DNA from: Beijerinckiaceae bacterium
GTDB lineage: Bacteria; Pseudomonadota; Alphaproteobacteria; Rhizobiales; Beijerinckiaceae
Direction: 5' to 3'
Assembly (NCBI GenBank): GCA_947453205.1
Contig: CANGFT010000005.1
Location: 62,001-126,000, forward strand
DNA length: 64,000 nucleotides
Part shown: piece after piece, positions 19,340 to 28,606 of the stretch
Numbering within the stretch: position 1 is the stretch's first letter
How the letters are laid out: every line of letters starts with the position of its first letter
Translations under genes and position numbers: made by a program
Notes under the pieces: generated by a model
The model's input: the letters and a program-made list of their open reading frames with translations, nothing else
Told to the model about the DNA's origin: nothing
Database searches by the model: none

Positions 19340-22300
19340 GCATCCAGCCGCTTCGCGAACCAGAGAGCATAGAGGCCCGGGAGAAAAAGAAGGGTCAGGA
19401 AGGTCGCGACGAAGAGGCCGCCCATGATGGTGATCGCCATAGGCCCCCAGAAGGCGGAGCCTGACAGGGGAACCATGGCGAGGATCGCAGCCAGCGCTGT
19501 GAGGATGACGGGCCGCGCGCGCCGCACCGTGGATTCGACAATGGCGACGCGCAGGCTGAGGCCCTCGCGCACATCGCTCTCGATCTGATCCACAAGAATG
19601 ACCGCATTGCGCATGATCATGCCCGCAAGCGCGATCAGACCCAAAAGCGCGACGAAGCCAAAGGGCTTGTTCGCGAGATTCAGACCAAGGGAGGCGCCGA
19701 CGATGCCCAGGGGCGAGGTGAGAAAAACGAGTATCACCTGCGAGAAGTTCTGCAGCTGGATCATCAGCAGCGTCAGCATGGCGAGCACCATGAGAGGGAA
19801 GAGGGCGAAGATGGAGCCATTGCCCTTCTCCGACTCTTCGATGGCGCCGCCGATCTCGATCCTGTAGGCCGACGGCAGGGCGTCGCGAATGGATTTCAGT
19901 TGCGGCCAGATCGCTGTGGTGGCGTCAGGAGCCTGCACGCCATCGATCACGTCAGCGCGCACGGTGATCGCCATGTCCCGATTGAGCCGCCAGATGATCG
20001 GCTCCTCATGGGCATATTCAAGCCGCGCCACCTGAGAAACGGTGATTGGCGCGCCGTTGATGGTCCTGATCACCAGATCGCCAATACGATTGAGATCGCG
20101 ACGCTCGGCCTCGCTGGCCCGCGCCACGACGTCAATTTTCTCGACGCCTGCGCGAATGGTCGTGATCGGAACGCCCGTCAGCAGCATGTTGAGGGATTGC
20201 GAGATATCCTGCGGCGTAAGGCCCAGCGCCCGCGCGCGGTCCTGGTCCACATCCAGCCGTATGGAAGGCGATTGTTCGTTCCAGTCAAGACTGGGGTCCA
20301 CGATCCACGGATGGACGCGCATGACGTCGCGCACCTGATAGGCGATGGCGCGGACCTGCGCGACATCAGGTCCGATGACGCGGAACTGCACAGGAAAGCC
20401 CACGGGCGGGCCGAAGTTGAAGCGATCGACACGCACGCGAGCCTGCGTCAGGCGCCCATCCCTCACCGCCTTTTCGAGCCTCGCCTTGATGCGTTCGCGC
20501 GCCTCGACATTTTTCGAGACGATCACGATCTCCGCGAAGGCTTCGTTGGGCAATTGCGGATTGAGCCCCAGCCAGAAGCGGGGCGAACCCTGGCCGACAT
20601 AGGCGGTGAAGGTGCTGATGTCCGCGTCATCCTTCAGCAGCGCTTCGGCCTCGGCGACCGCTTTATGCGTGACGCCGAAGGCGGTTCCCTCTGGCAGGCG
20701 CAGTTGCAGGAACAGTTCAGGGCGCTCCGAGAGAGGGAAGAATTGCTGCTGCACATGGCCGAAGCCCAGAATCGACAGGGCGAAGACGCCGCCCGTCGCG
20801 CTCACCACCCATCCGCGATGATCCACGCACCATTGGATGACCCTGCGCAGGGCGCGGTAGCTGCGCGTTTTATATAAAGCGCCAGCATCAGGATGCGAGG
20901 CGTCGGCGCCAAGGGCTGGCAGGAGCTTGACGCCGATATAGGGGGTGAAGACGACGGCCACCACCCATGAGGCGAGCAGGGCGATGGCGACAATCCAGAA
21001 AATGCCGCCCGCATATTCGCCCACGGACGAATTGGCGAAGCCGATGGGCAGGAATCCCACCGCCGTGACCAGCGTGCCCGTCAGCATGGGAAAGGCGGTG
21101 GACTCCCAGGCGAAAGAGGCGGCGCGGACGCGGTCCCAGCCCTGCTCGATTTTAACGACCATCATCTCCACCGCGATGATGGCGTCGTCCACCAGCAACC
21201 CGAGGGCGATGATGAGCGCGCCCAGCGTGATCCTGTGCAGGTCGATGCTCATTGCGTTCATGACGATGAAGACAATGGCCAGCACCAGCGGAACCGACAG
21301 GGCGACCACGATTCCTGTGCGCAGGCCCAGCGCGAGAAAACTGACCAATAGGACGATCACCAGCGCCTCAGCGAAGGACCGCAGGAACTCGCTCACCGCA
21401 TGTTCGACCACCTGCGGCTGATCGGCGATCTGCGTGAGGTCGAAGCCTCGCGGCGCAGCGCTCATGAATTCCGCTGAGGCTGCGTTCACCTGCTTGCCGA
21501 AGTCGAGGATGTTGCCGCCCTTGGCCATCACCACGCCGACGCCAATGGCGGGTTTGGCCTCCTGCCGCGCGACGAAGTCCGGCGGGTCCGAAAATCCGCG
21601 CGTGACGGCGGCAATGTCCCCGAGACGGAAGCTGCGCCCATTTACGGCGACCGGCGTGTCGCGCACCGATTCCAGCGTATCGAGCCGACCGCTCACCCGC
21701 AGCGGTATGCGCTGGGCGGAGGTTTCGACGACGGCGCCGGGGACGACAGCGTTTTGCTTTGCAAGCGATGCGAATATGTCCTGCGGATCGACGCCAAGGG
21801 TCGCCAGCTTCGCATGGGAGAATTCGACGAAGACCTTCTCATCCTGCGCGCCATAGATATTCACCTTGCTGACGCCGCTGGTCCGCAGCAAACGCTGGCG
21901 CAGGCCCTCCGCAACCGTTTTCATCTGCGCATAGTCCGCGCCATCCGCCGTCAGCATGAAGAGGATCGAATCCACATCTCCATATTCGTCATTGATGGTG
22001 GGGCCGATCAGGCCCTGGGGAAGGTCGTTCTTGATGTCGCCCAGCTTCTTGCGCAACTGGTAGAAGAGATATGGCACGTCACGGGCGGGGGTGCTGTCCT
22101 TGAAGACCACCTGCATGGCGGTGAAGGAGGGTTTTGTGAAGGTGACGACCTTTTCAAACCAGGGCAGCTCCTGCAGCTTCTTCTCGATGGGGTCGGCGAC
22201 CTGATTTTGCATCTCGGCGGCGCTCGCGCCCGGCCAGACCGCACGAACGACCACCACCTTGATAGTGAAAGAAGGATCTTCCGCGCGCCCCACGCCCTGA

Positions 22301-22398
22301 TAGGAGAAGGCGCCGGCGGCGGCGAGCGCCAGCATGAAGAAGAGGGTCAGGGCCGGATGCGAGACCGCCCAGGCCGAAGCATTGAAACGTTGCATCAT
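19336..22398 (-). CDS. RND efflux transporter, inner-membrane permease
   Basis: 1020 aa; multiple TM segments, LGLLVDDAIIAVEMM, IALAGMIMRNAVILVDQIE. Confidence 0.95.
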   Translation of the reverse strand: MMQRFNASAWAVSHPALTLFFMLALAAAGAFSYQGVGRAEDPSFTIKVVVVRAVWPGASAAEMQNQVADPIEKKLQELPWFEKVVTFTKPSFTAMQVVFKDSTPARDVPYLFYQLRKKLGDIKNDLPQGLIGPTINDEYGDVDSILFMLTADGADYAQMKTVAEGLRQRLLRTSGVSKVNIYGAQDEKVFVEFSHAKLATLGVDPQDIFASLAKQNAVVPGAVVETSAQRIPLRVSGRLDTLESVRDTPVAVNGRSFRLGDIAAVTRGFSDPPDFVARQEAKPAIGVGVVMAKGGNILDFGKQVNAASAEFMSAAPRGFDLTQIADQPQVVEHAVSEFLRSFAEALVIVLLVSFLALGLRTGIVVALSVPLVLAIVFIVMNAMSIDLHRITLGALIIALGLLVDDAIIAVEMMVVKIEQGWDRVRAASFAWESTAFPMLTGTLVTAVGFLPIGFANSSVGEYAGGIFWIVAIALLASWVVAVVFTPYIGVKLLPALGADASHPDAGALYKTRSYRALRRVIQWCVDHRGWVVSATGGVFALSILGFGHVQQQFFPLSERPELFLQLRLPEGTAFGVTHKAVAEAEALLKDDADISTFTAYVGQGSPRFWLGLNPQLPNEAFAEIVIVSKNVEARERIKARLEKAVRDGRLTQARVRVDRFNFGPPVGFPVQFRVIGPDVAQVRAIAYQVRDVMRVHPWIVDPSLDWNEQSPSIRLDVDQDRARALGLTPQDISQSLNMLLTGVPITTIRAGVEKIDVVARASEAERRDLNRIGDLVIRTINGAPITVSQVARLEYAHEEPIIWRLNRDMAITVRADVIDGVQAPDATTAIWPQLKSIRDALPSAYRIEIGGAIEESEKGNGSIFALFPLMVLAMLTLLMIQLQNFSQVILVFLTSPLGIVGASLGLNLANKPFGFVALLGLIALAGMIMRNAVILVDQIESDVREGLSLRVAIVESTVRRARPVILTALAAILAMVPLSGSAFWGPMAITIMGGLFVATFLTLLFLPGLYALWFAKRLDA

Positions 22399-22428
22399 AT
22401 GTCTCGTGAAAAGGCGGAACGGCGCGGT

Positions 22429-23535
22429 TCAGAAGGCCAGAGAGGACACGATCCTGATCTTTTGCGAGGGATCGAGCTTCTGCACACCAAGGGTGACGAC
22501 CTGCGCGCCTTCCGCGACGCCGCCGGTGATCTCGACGTCCTGCGCGCCATAGGATCTGACCGTCACCTTTTTGAGGGTGACGCCATTGGCACCTTCATTC
22601 ACCACATAAAGCGATGGTCCGGCGCCTTGATTGAAAAGAGCCGAAATGGGCACGCGCGCCACCGGCGCGCCGCCGTTCTCCGAGAGGGTCAGGGTGGCGG
22701 TCATGCCAAGGCGCATGTCATCGCCAGCGCCGGAGATGGAAAAACGCGCGAGAAAGGTGCGCGTGACAGGATCAGCGGAAGGCGCCAGCTCCCGCAGCTT
22801 CGCCGCGTATTTCCTGTCGGGCGACGTCCAGAGCGACACGGAGGCGGCGCTGTCCCTCGCGCTCGCCACAAGGGCTTCGGGCAGGGACACGACAACCTCT
22901 CGCTGCCCCGCGCGCGCCACGCGCACGGCGGTCTGCCCGGCCGCCAGCACCTGGCCGGGCTCGACGAGGGTCGCGGTGACGACGCCCGGGCCATCGGCGA
23001 GCAAGGTGGCGTAGGACAGGCTGTTTTTCGTCAATTCGACCGTGCGCTGGGCGCGCAGCAGTCGCGCCCGCGCCTCGTCGGCAGCCGCCCGCGTTTGCTC
23101 GATCTGGGCGTCGGTTGACCATCCCCCGCCCCGAAGCCCCTTTGCGCGCTCCTCCGCCGCCGCCGCCTGCTCAAGCGCGCCCCGGGCGGCCCGTTCTTCG
23201 GCCTCCGCCTGATCCGCTTGCAGGCGCAGATCAACGCCATCGAGCGCCGCCAGCGGCTGGCCCTTCTCAACCACGTCCCCCACCTCAACCAGGCGCGTCA
23301 CGACCTTGCCCGCAACGCGAAAGCCAAGGTCGGCTTCGACGCGTGGCCGGACGACCCCGACAAGGCTGCGATCCACCACCTGAGGTTTGTAATGGATGGT
23401 CGCCACCAGCACGGGACGGACGATCTCCACCTGTTTTTTGGCGGAATCCTCGCAGCCCGTCAGCAACAGGAGGGCGCAGAGCGCCATCATGGGCCGCAGT
23501 CGAGCATGTTCGGCTGGTTTGCGGATGGTCAGCAT
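22429..23535 (-). CDS. RND efflux periplasmic adaptor (MFP) lipoprotein
   Basis: 368 aa; lipobox-like LLLTGCE; LGFRVAGKVVTRLVEVGDVVEKGQPLAALD. Confidence 0.93.
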   Translation of the reverse strand: MLTIRKPAEHARLRPMMALCALLLLTGCEDSAKKQVEIVRPVLVATIHYKPQVVDRSLVGVVRPRVEADLGFRVAGKVVTRLVEVGDVVEKGQPLAALDGVDLRLQADQAEAEERAARGALEQAAAAEERAKGLRGGGWSTDAQIEQTRAAADEARARLLRAQRTVELTKNSLSYATLLADGPGVVTATLVEPGQVLAAGQTAVRVARAGQREVVVSLPEALVASARDSAASVSLWTSPDRKYAAKLRELAPSADPVTRTFLARFSISGAGDDMRLGMTATLTLSENGGAPVARVPISALFNQGAGPSLYVVNEGANGVTLKKVTVRSYGAQDVEITGGVAEGAQVVTLGVQKLDPSQKIRIVSSLAF

Positions 23536-23582
23536 AGTTGGAGCCAGTCACGAGAAAGAATGCCCGAGATTTTCATGATGAA

Positions 23583-23604
23583 TGACGAATGTCAATAATC
23601 GTCA
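23583..23604. promoter_or_regulatory. Candidate TetR operator (TGACGA-N10-TCGTCA)
   Basis: Perfect 6-bp inverted repeat about 48 nt upstream of the adaptor gene of an operon that ends in tetR. Confidence 0.4.
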
Positions 23605-23912
23605 GTATTTCATAAAATTGGCATCTCCTGTCGCCTTCAAGGGGAACCGCATGGTCAAAGAGATCACCCAGCCGCACAAGCCCGCGGCGTGATCCAATTC
23701 GCGCTTGGGCCTGCCAATCAATCCAGACTTTTCATTGGGGTCTGCAAGCTTTGTCAGAACTCGACAGGTCACCGCTCAAATATCGCGCGGTCGCGCCAGG
23801 CGCGGCGGTAATACTAACAAGCAGATTTTTGGAAAAGACATTCCAAGCGTCAGGCGCTTATGGCACGGTATGGCCTGTAAGTTTGCGTCAATAGGCGTAT
23901 GGGGGCGTTGAT

Positions 23913-24119
23913 ATGTTCGAAATGGTTGAAAAACGGTCGGAATTCATCGGCACATATTACTGTGTCTATCTGGATGATTGGCTGGTGTTTCGGACCAAGA
24001 ACGCACGCACCGCCGCTCTCTGCCAGATGGGACGTGTCCAGTTCGGGAAGAAAAGCTTTCTGGCGCTGAGGGACGAGTCTGAAGCCAGGAAATCTCAACA
24101 GGCTGAAGAAGCTGCTTGA
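23913..24119 (+). CDS. Small hypothetical protein (68 aa)
   Basis: MFEMVEKRSEFIGTYYCVYLDDWLVFRTKNARTAALCQMG...; followed 25 nt later by a hairpin terminator. Confidence 0.5.
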   Translation: MFEMVEKRSEFIGTYYCVYLDDWLVFRTKNARTAALCQMGRVQFGKKSFLALRDESEARKSQQAEEAA

Positions 24120-24143
24120 GCGCTCTGACCCGAGACGAGCACC

Positions 24144-24166
24144 CTCGACGGGCGAAACCCGTCGAG
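24144..24166 (+). terminator. Rho-independent-like terminator (CTCGACGGG-CGAAA-CCCGTCGAG then AGTTGTTTT)
   Basis: Perfect 9-bp stem followed by T-rich tract. Confidence 0.7.
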
Positions 24167-24174
24167 AGTTGTTT

Positions 24175-24399
24175 TCAGGCGGCGATTTGAGGCTTCATCC
24201 GGTCAGCCGAGATCAACCCCGCCATAATCACCACATCGCCATTTTCGTCCCTGACGATGACGCGAAGGCCCGGCGTCGGAAATTCAGCAGATAATTTTTC
24301 GATGACCCCCCAGACGTCTGTGGGGTCAGAAATGATCACGTTCTCAAGAGAATGAAGAACGTGATCGCCTTGCTTGATCGTGACGCTATAGCTTGGCAT
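24175..24399 (-). CDS. Small hypothetical protein (possibly DUF6894-like)
   Basis: Start MPSYSVTIKQGDHVLHSLENV at 24399; ends GLRVIVRDENGDVVIMAGLISADRMKPQIAA. Confidence 0.5.
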   Translation of the reverse strand: MPSYSVTIKQGDHVLHSLENVIISDPTDVWGVIEKLSAEFPTPGLRVIVRDENGDVVIMAGLISADRMKPQIAA

Positions 24400-24469
24400 T
24401 TCAAGTTCCTTGTTCTGGTTGGAACAGCGCTCAGATGGGAATTCCGCTAAGCGGTTTTCAAGACAAGCT

Positions 24470-24585
24470 GATGACTCCCCGGGCGCCGACTGTGATCCGT
24501 TCGGGGAGTTGGGGCGTAGGATGGAGGACGTTTCCTCCCGAAACTTCCTACTTCGCCCAATCCCCTTGAGGGGATTGGGTTTTTT
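24470..24585 (+). ncRNA. Candidate trans-acting small RNA with CU-rich (anti-SD) hairpin loop
   Basis: No plus-strand gene here, yet a strong terminator; hairpin 1 ACTCCCCG(24474-24481)/CGGGGAGT(24502-24509); hairpin 2 GTAGGA(24516-24521)/TCCTAC(24546-24551) with inner GTTTC-CTCCC-GAAAC (24530-24544). Confidence 0.5.
24556..24585 (+). terminator. Strong rho-independent terminator (CCCAATCCCC-TTGA-GGGGATTGGG-TTTTTT)
   Basis: Perfect 10-bp stem, 4-nt loop and run of T. Confidence 0.85.
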
Positions 24586-24711
24586 ATTGCCTGAGCGGCC
24601 TCGCCGCTCCAACCCGCTTGCTGGCCCCGCTGGAGGCCGCAAAAGCAACGTCCAGTTCACCAGCCCTGATGGCGGCCAGGCAAGAGTTCTCTGCGAGCGA
24701 CCAAACTGGCC

Positions 24712-25653
24712 TCAAGCCCCGAAGATCGACCACCCCGTGCGTCGGGTCAGCTCTTCAAGAGCGATCCGACCAAGATGGGAGTTGCCGGCCTGATCCAATC
24801 CGGGAGACCAGACCGCGATGGACGCCTTGCCTGGGGCTATGGCCAGAATCCCGCCCCCTACTCCACTTTTCCCGGGCAGACCGACGCGATAAGCAAACTC
24901 CCCCGAACCGTCGTAATGGCCACAGGTCAGCATCATCGCATTGATGCGGCGCGCGCGCTCCGCTGAGACCACCGAAAGTCCGGTCAATGGATTCACACCA
25001 TTGCAGGAGAGAAAAAGGCCAGCACGCGCCAGTTGCTCGCAGGTCATTGAAATGGCGCAATGATGAAAATAAACGCCGAGGGTGTGATCAACGGGGTTCT
25101 CAATGACCCCGAAGCTCTTCATATAATTGGCGAGCGCCGCATTACGAAAGCCAGTGCGCTTTTCCGAAGCCGCCACGTCTTTGTCGATGGACACGGCTCC
25201 ATCATCAGCGAGAAATTGCACAAAACGCAAAATTTCGCCCAATGTCTCCCGTGGCTGACGACCAGACAAGATGACATCCGTAACCGCTATCGCGCCGGCG
25301 TTGATGAAGGGATTTCTCGGAACGCCCAATTCATGCTCAAGCTGCACAATGGAATTGAAGCGATTGCCGGATGGCTCCCGCCCCACATAGCGCCACAGCC
25401 GATCGCCAATGCGCCCCAGCGCCAATGTCAAAGTGAAGACCTTTGAAATGCTCTGAATTGAAAAAGGAACGGTGCAGTCGCCTCCGGAGAAAACATTTCC
25501 CGCCACATCGACGATCGCCAGACCAAAATGATCTGGATCGACATTAGCAAGCTCCGGAATATAGGTCGCAACAGTCCCGCGATCCTTACGCGCGCGCATT
25601 TCTGCAACAATCTCGCTCACAATCACATCAAGGTCTGGCGCAGACTGCTTCAT
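24712..25653 (-). CDS. glsA: Glutaminase
   Basis: 313 aa; [67 protein letters not shown]. Confidence 0.95.
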   Translation of the reverse strand: MKQSAPDLDVIVSEIVAEMRARKDRGTVATYIPELANVDPDHFGLAIVDVAGNVFSGGDCTVPFSIQSISKVFTLTLALGRIGDRLWRYVGREPSGNRFNSIVQLEHELGVPRNPFINAGAIAVTDVILSGRQPRETLGEILRFVQFLADDGAVSIDKDVAASEKRTGFRNAALANYMKSFGVIENPVDHTLGVYFHHCAISMTCEQLARAGLFLSCNGVNPLTGLSVVSAERARRINAMMLTCGHYDGSGEFAYRVGLPGKSGVGGGILAIAPGKASIAVWSPGLDQAGNSHLGRIALEELTRRTGWSIFGA

Positions 25654-25717
25654 CCCGGTCTCCGATCGCAGCCAAAAAAATCAACCGCTTGATTTATATC
25701 AGCGCAAGCAAAGGCGA

Positions 25718-25876
25718 TCACTTTTTGGCCGCCGCCCTCTGCGCGGCAAGCTTGAAGATCTTCTTCACCGTCGCATCGCTCAAAGTCATTTGGGCGCTTC
25801 CTGAACCGATCAATCCAGATGTCTGCACGCCCGGCGTTTTCGGCGGTGTTTTCGGTTTCGTCTCCTGCTTCGCCAT
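25718..25876 (-). CDS. Small hypothetical protein (52 aa)
   Basis: ATG at 25876: MAKQETKPKTPPKTPGVQTSGLIGSGSAQMTLSDATVKKIFKLAAQRAAAKK; 19 nt downstream of the GlcG-like gene. Confidence 0.45.
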   Translation of the reverse strand: MAKQETKPKTPPKTPGVQTSGLIGSGSAQMTLSDATVKKIFKLAAQRAAAKK

Positions 25877-25895
25877 GACGAACTCTCCTATCGGT

Positions 25896-26309
25896 CTAGC
25901 CTGCGTCGGCAGCCAATCCCGCGCCGGAGATTCCCTCGACGGCGGCGATCTCGTCGTTATCAGAGGAGTCGCCGGATACGCCGACAGCGCCAAGAATTTC
26001 GCCCGAGGCGTCCCGCACCAGCACGCCGCCGGGCACGGGAACGAACAGCCCGCCCACCGCATGGGTGACGGCGGCGAGGAATTGCGGCGCCCGCTTGGCG
26101 ATGTCCCGCGAACCAAATCCCATGGCGATGGCGCAATTGGCCTTGCCCGTGGCGATTTCGACCCGTTTCGTGCTCGTTCCATCTTCTGAAAGCGCGGCGC
26201 GGATGGCCCCGCGCGCATCCATGACGACAATGGCGAGAGGCTGGAAGCCATGACGACGGCCGGCCGCCCGCACACCATCAAGAATCTCACGGGCCACTTC
26301 GTATTTCAT
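25896..26309 (-). CDS. GlcG/HbpS (DUF336) family heme-binding-like protein
   Basis: AIVVMDARGAIRAALSEDG..., GGLFVPVPGGVLVRDASGEILGAVGVSGD. Confidence 0.88.
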   Translation of the reverse strand: MKYEVAREILDGVRAAGRRHGFQPLAIVVMDARGAIRAALSEDGTSTKRVEIATGKANCAIAMGFGSRDIAKRAPQFLAAVTHAVGGLFVPVPGGVLVRDASGEILGAVGVSGDSSDNDEIAAVEGISGAGLAADAG

Positions 26310-26334
26310 GAGCTGCTCCTTGGCCGCAGAACAA

Positions 26335-27459
26335 TCACCTGATTCTCAGGCGGTCCAGATTGTCGAGGTCGACTTCCACGCCAAGGCCAGGCGCATTGCG
26401 CAGAAAACTTTTCCCCTCGATCACCTGCAGGGGCATGCGGACCAGGTCTGCGGCGAGATAGGCGTGCGTGAGGCTCACGCCCCAGTCCACCAGCCCTACG
26501 ACCGAAGCAAGATGCATGATCGCGGAAGATGCAATGCTTGATTCGGCCACCTTCGCCGCGACGATGATCTTCATCCCGTTATCCTGACAGATCGACGCCG
26601 CTCGAAGCGAAGGCGTGACCCCGCCGAGTTTGTTCAGCTTCAGCGCGACGCCCGAGACGCCGCATTGCGACTGCAAATGAATGTCTGCAATGTCATGCAC
26701 GCTCTGGTCAGCGCATATCGGAATTGATCCGTCCGCCGCCAGCGACCGGAGCGAGGCGAGATCATTTCTGGGAAAGGGCTGCTCGATGAATTCGACATGC
26801 GCTGACTGGGTACCCGCGATATACTTTCTAGCCTGCGCGAGCGTATACCCCGAATTGGCGTCTATGCAGAGCCTCACGTCCTGTCCAAGCGCTTCGCGAA
26901 GGCGCATAGTGGCTTCAATTTCGCGGTCGATCGACTGCGTTCCGCCCTTCAGCTTGAAAAAGCGATAGCCCTGATCATGCCGGTGTCTGGCGTCTGCGAT
27001 GTCAGCATCCACCGACCCGTTGCCCAGAATCCACATGGGCTCCACATGATCGCGGCACATGCCGCCAATCAGCATGGAGAACGGGACATTGAAACGATGT
27101 CCGAGAAGATCGATCAGAGCGATCTCCACGGCGGATACGGAACCCGTGGCGCCAAAAACATTGGCGCCGATGCGATCCATCAGCTTAGACCTCAGCCGGG
27201 CGTCGCGGCCAATCAGCAATGGCGCGATGAAGCCCTGGATAAGGGCCACCATTCCCTGCCATGTCTCCCCCGTCAGGCTGGGCGCCGAGGCCGCCTCGCC
27301 CCAGCCGACGAAGCCATCTTCAGACTCGATCCGCACGATGACGTTCTCGACCGTTTCAAAAACGGCGTGGGCCATCCTGATCGGCTTCGTCAGCGGCAAA
27401 GCCACCGCATAGGCCTCGACTGATTTGATGATGACTTGATCCGCAGCGCTCATGACCAA
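26335..27459 (-). CDS. Mandelate racemase/muconate lactonizing enzyme (enolase superfamily) protein
   Basis: 374 aa; YRFFKLKGGTQS, LCIDANSGYT, FIEQPFP, ICADQSVH motifs. Confidence 0.9.
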   Translation of the reverse strand: MVMSAADQVIIKSVEAYAVALPLTKPIRMAHAVFETVENVIVRIESEDGFVGWGEAASAPSLTGETWQGMVALIQGFIAPLLIGRDARLRSKLMDRIGANVFGATGSVSAVEIALIDLLGHRFNVPFSMLIGGMCRDHVEPMWILGNGSVDADIADARHRHDQGYRFFKLKGGTQSIDREIEATMRLREALGQDVRLCIDANSGYTLAQARKYIAGTQSAHVEFIEQPFPRNDLASLRSLAADGSIPICADQSVHDIADIHLQSQCGVSGVALKLNKLGGVTPSLRAASICQDNGMKIIVAAKVAESSIASSAIMHLASVVGLVDWGVSLTHAYLAADLVRMPLQVIEGKSFLRNAPGLGVEVDLDNLDRLRIR

Positions 27460-27487
27460 CCCTTGACTAGCATGTTTCCTGACCTTG

Positions 27488-28606
27488 CTAAGCTTTGACC
27501 ACGAGGCAGTCCGACTGGCTCATGGCGGCGAAGATGCTTTGCCCGAGGTCATAGTGCACGCCGACCTCACAGTCGGCCTTCAATTTCAGGGATCCTACGC
27601 ACAGCCCATATTCAATATAGGTGCCGAAGAAGACCCGCGATTCGACCACAGCTGGAAAACGCTGCAGGTTGGGGTCGGAAAAGTCATCCTGCGCAGACAG
27701 CCTGATCTTGTTCGAGCGGATGGCGATCGCAAGTTCAGCCCCTGTCGCGGGTTGGTCGCCGTGATGCTTGCCGGAAAAATGCGTGTCCGGAGCGACGCAA
27801 ACTGAGACGACTCCATTTCCAGAAACAGAGCTCGCCGTTCCCATGAATATATTGGAACAGCCCAGAAACCGCGCGGTGAAGACCGAACGCGGATAGGAGA
27901 AAATTTCCTCCGGCGGGCCGACCTGATCAATCCGGCCGCCATTCATCACGATGACTTCATCCGACAGCGACAAAGCCTCCCGCTGGTCGTGCGTGACATA
28001 AATGGCGGTGAACCCGATACGTTCTTGCAGCTCCTGCAGTTCATGGCGCATGTGATCGCGCAAATTCGCGTCGAGGTTCGACAGCGGTTCATCAAACAGG
28101 ACGACGCTTGGTTCAAAAACGAGCGCCCGGGCAAGGGCGACGCGTTGTTGCTGGCCTCCGCTCAGCTGCGAAGCCGGCCGATTGACATAATCCCCAAGCC
28201 CTACGGACTTGAGAATCTCCGCAACCTTATCGCGGCGCTCTTTCTGCGGCAGCTTTTTGATGTCGAGAGGGAAGCGGACATTCTCTCCTACGGTCATATG
28301 TGGCCATATTGCGTAGGATTGAAAGACCATGCCGACGTTTCTCTTTTCCGGCTCCAGCTCAAACTGCGCCTGTCCGTCGAAAACGAGGCGATCGCCAATA
28401 TGAATGACGCCAGATGTCGGTTCTTCAAGGCCAGCGATGCACCGCAAGGTCGTGGTCTTGCCACAACCGCTGGGCCCGAGCAGGGTCACTGTCTTGCCCT
28501 TCTTCACGTTAAAGGACACGGAATTGATGACCGTGACGGAGCCAAAGGCCTTGGTGAGGTTTCTGACCTCGACGGCGTTGGCGGATGTCTGCTGTCGCTC
28601 TGACAT
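27488..28606 (-). CDS. ABC transporter ATP-binding protein (Fe3+/polyamine type)
   Basis: Start MSERQQTSANAVEVRN at 28606; GPSGCGKTTTLR, LSGGQQQRVALARAL, VVLFDEPLSNLD. Confidence 0.93.
   Translation of the reverse strand: MSERQQTSANAVEVRNLTKAFGSVTVINSVSFNVKKGKTVTLLGPSGCGKTTTLRCIAGLEEPTSGVIHIGDRLVFDGQAQFELEPEKRNVGMVFQSYAIWPHMTVGENVRFPLDIKKLPQKERRDKVAEILKSVGLGDYVNRPASQLSGGQQQRVALARALVFEPSVVLFDEPLSNLDANLRDHMRHELQELQERIGFTAIYVTHDQREALSLSDEVIVMNGGRIDQVGPPEEIFSYPRSVFTARFLGCSNIFMGTASSVSGNGVVSVCVAPDTHFSGKHHGDQPATGAELAIAIRSNKIRLSAQDDFSDPNLQRFPAVVESRVFFGTYIEYGLCVGSLKLKADCEVGVHYDLGQSIFAAMSQSDCLVVKA

Noticed and set aside
19900-23118. Large plus-strand ORFs (325 and 454 aa)
   Set aside because: Both are antisense to the RND pump/adaptor genes, without motifs.
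24421-24446. GGAAC at 24421 as a possible EcfG (GGAAC-N16/17-CGTT) promoter for the sRNA candidate
   Set aside because: The -10 CGTT is missing at the required spacing, so no promoter is claimed.
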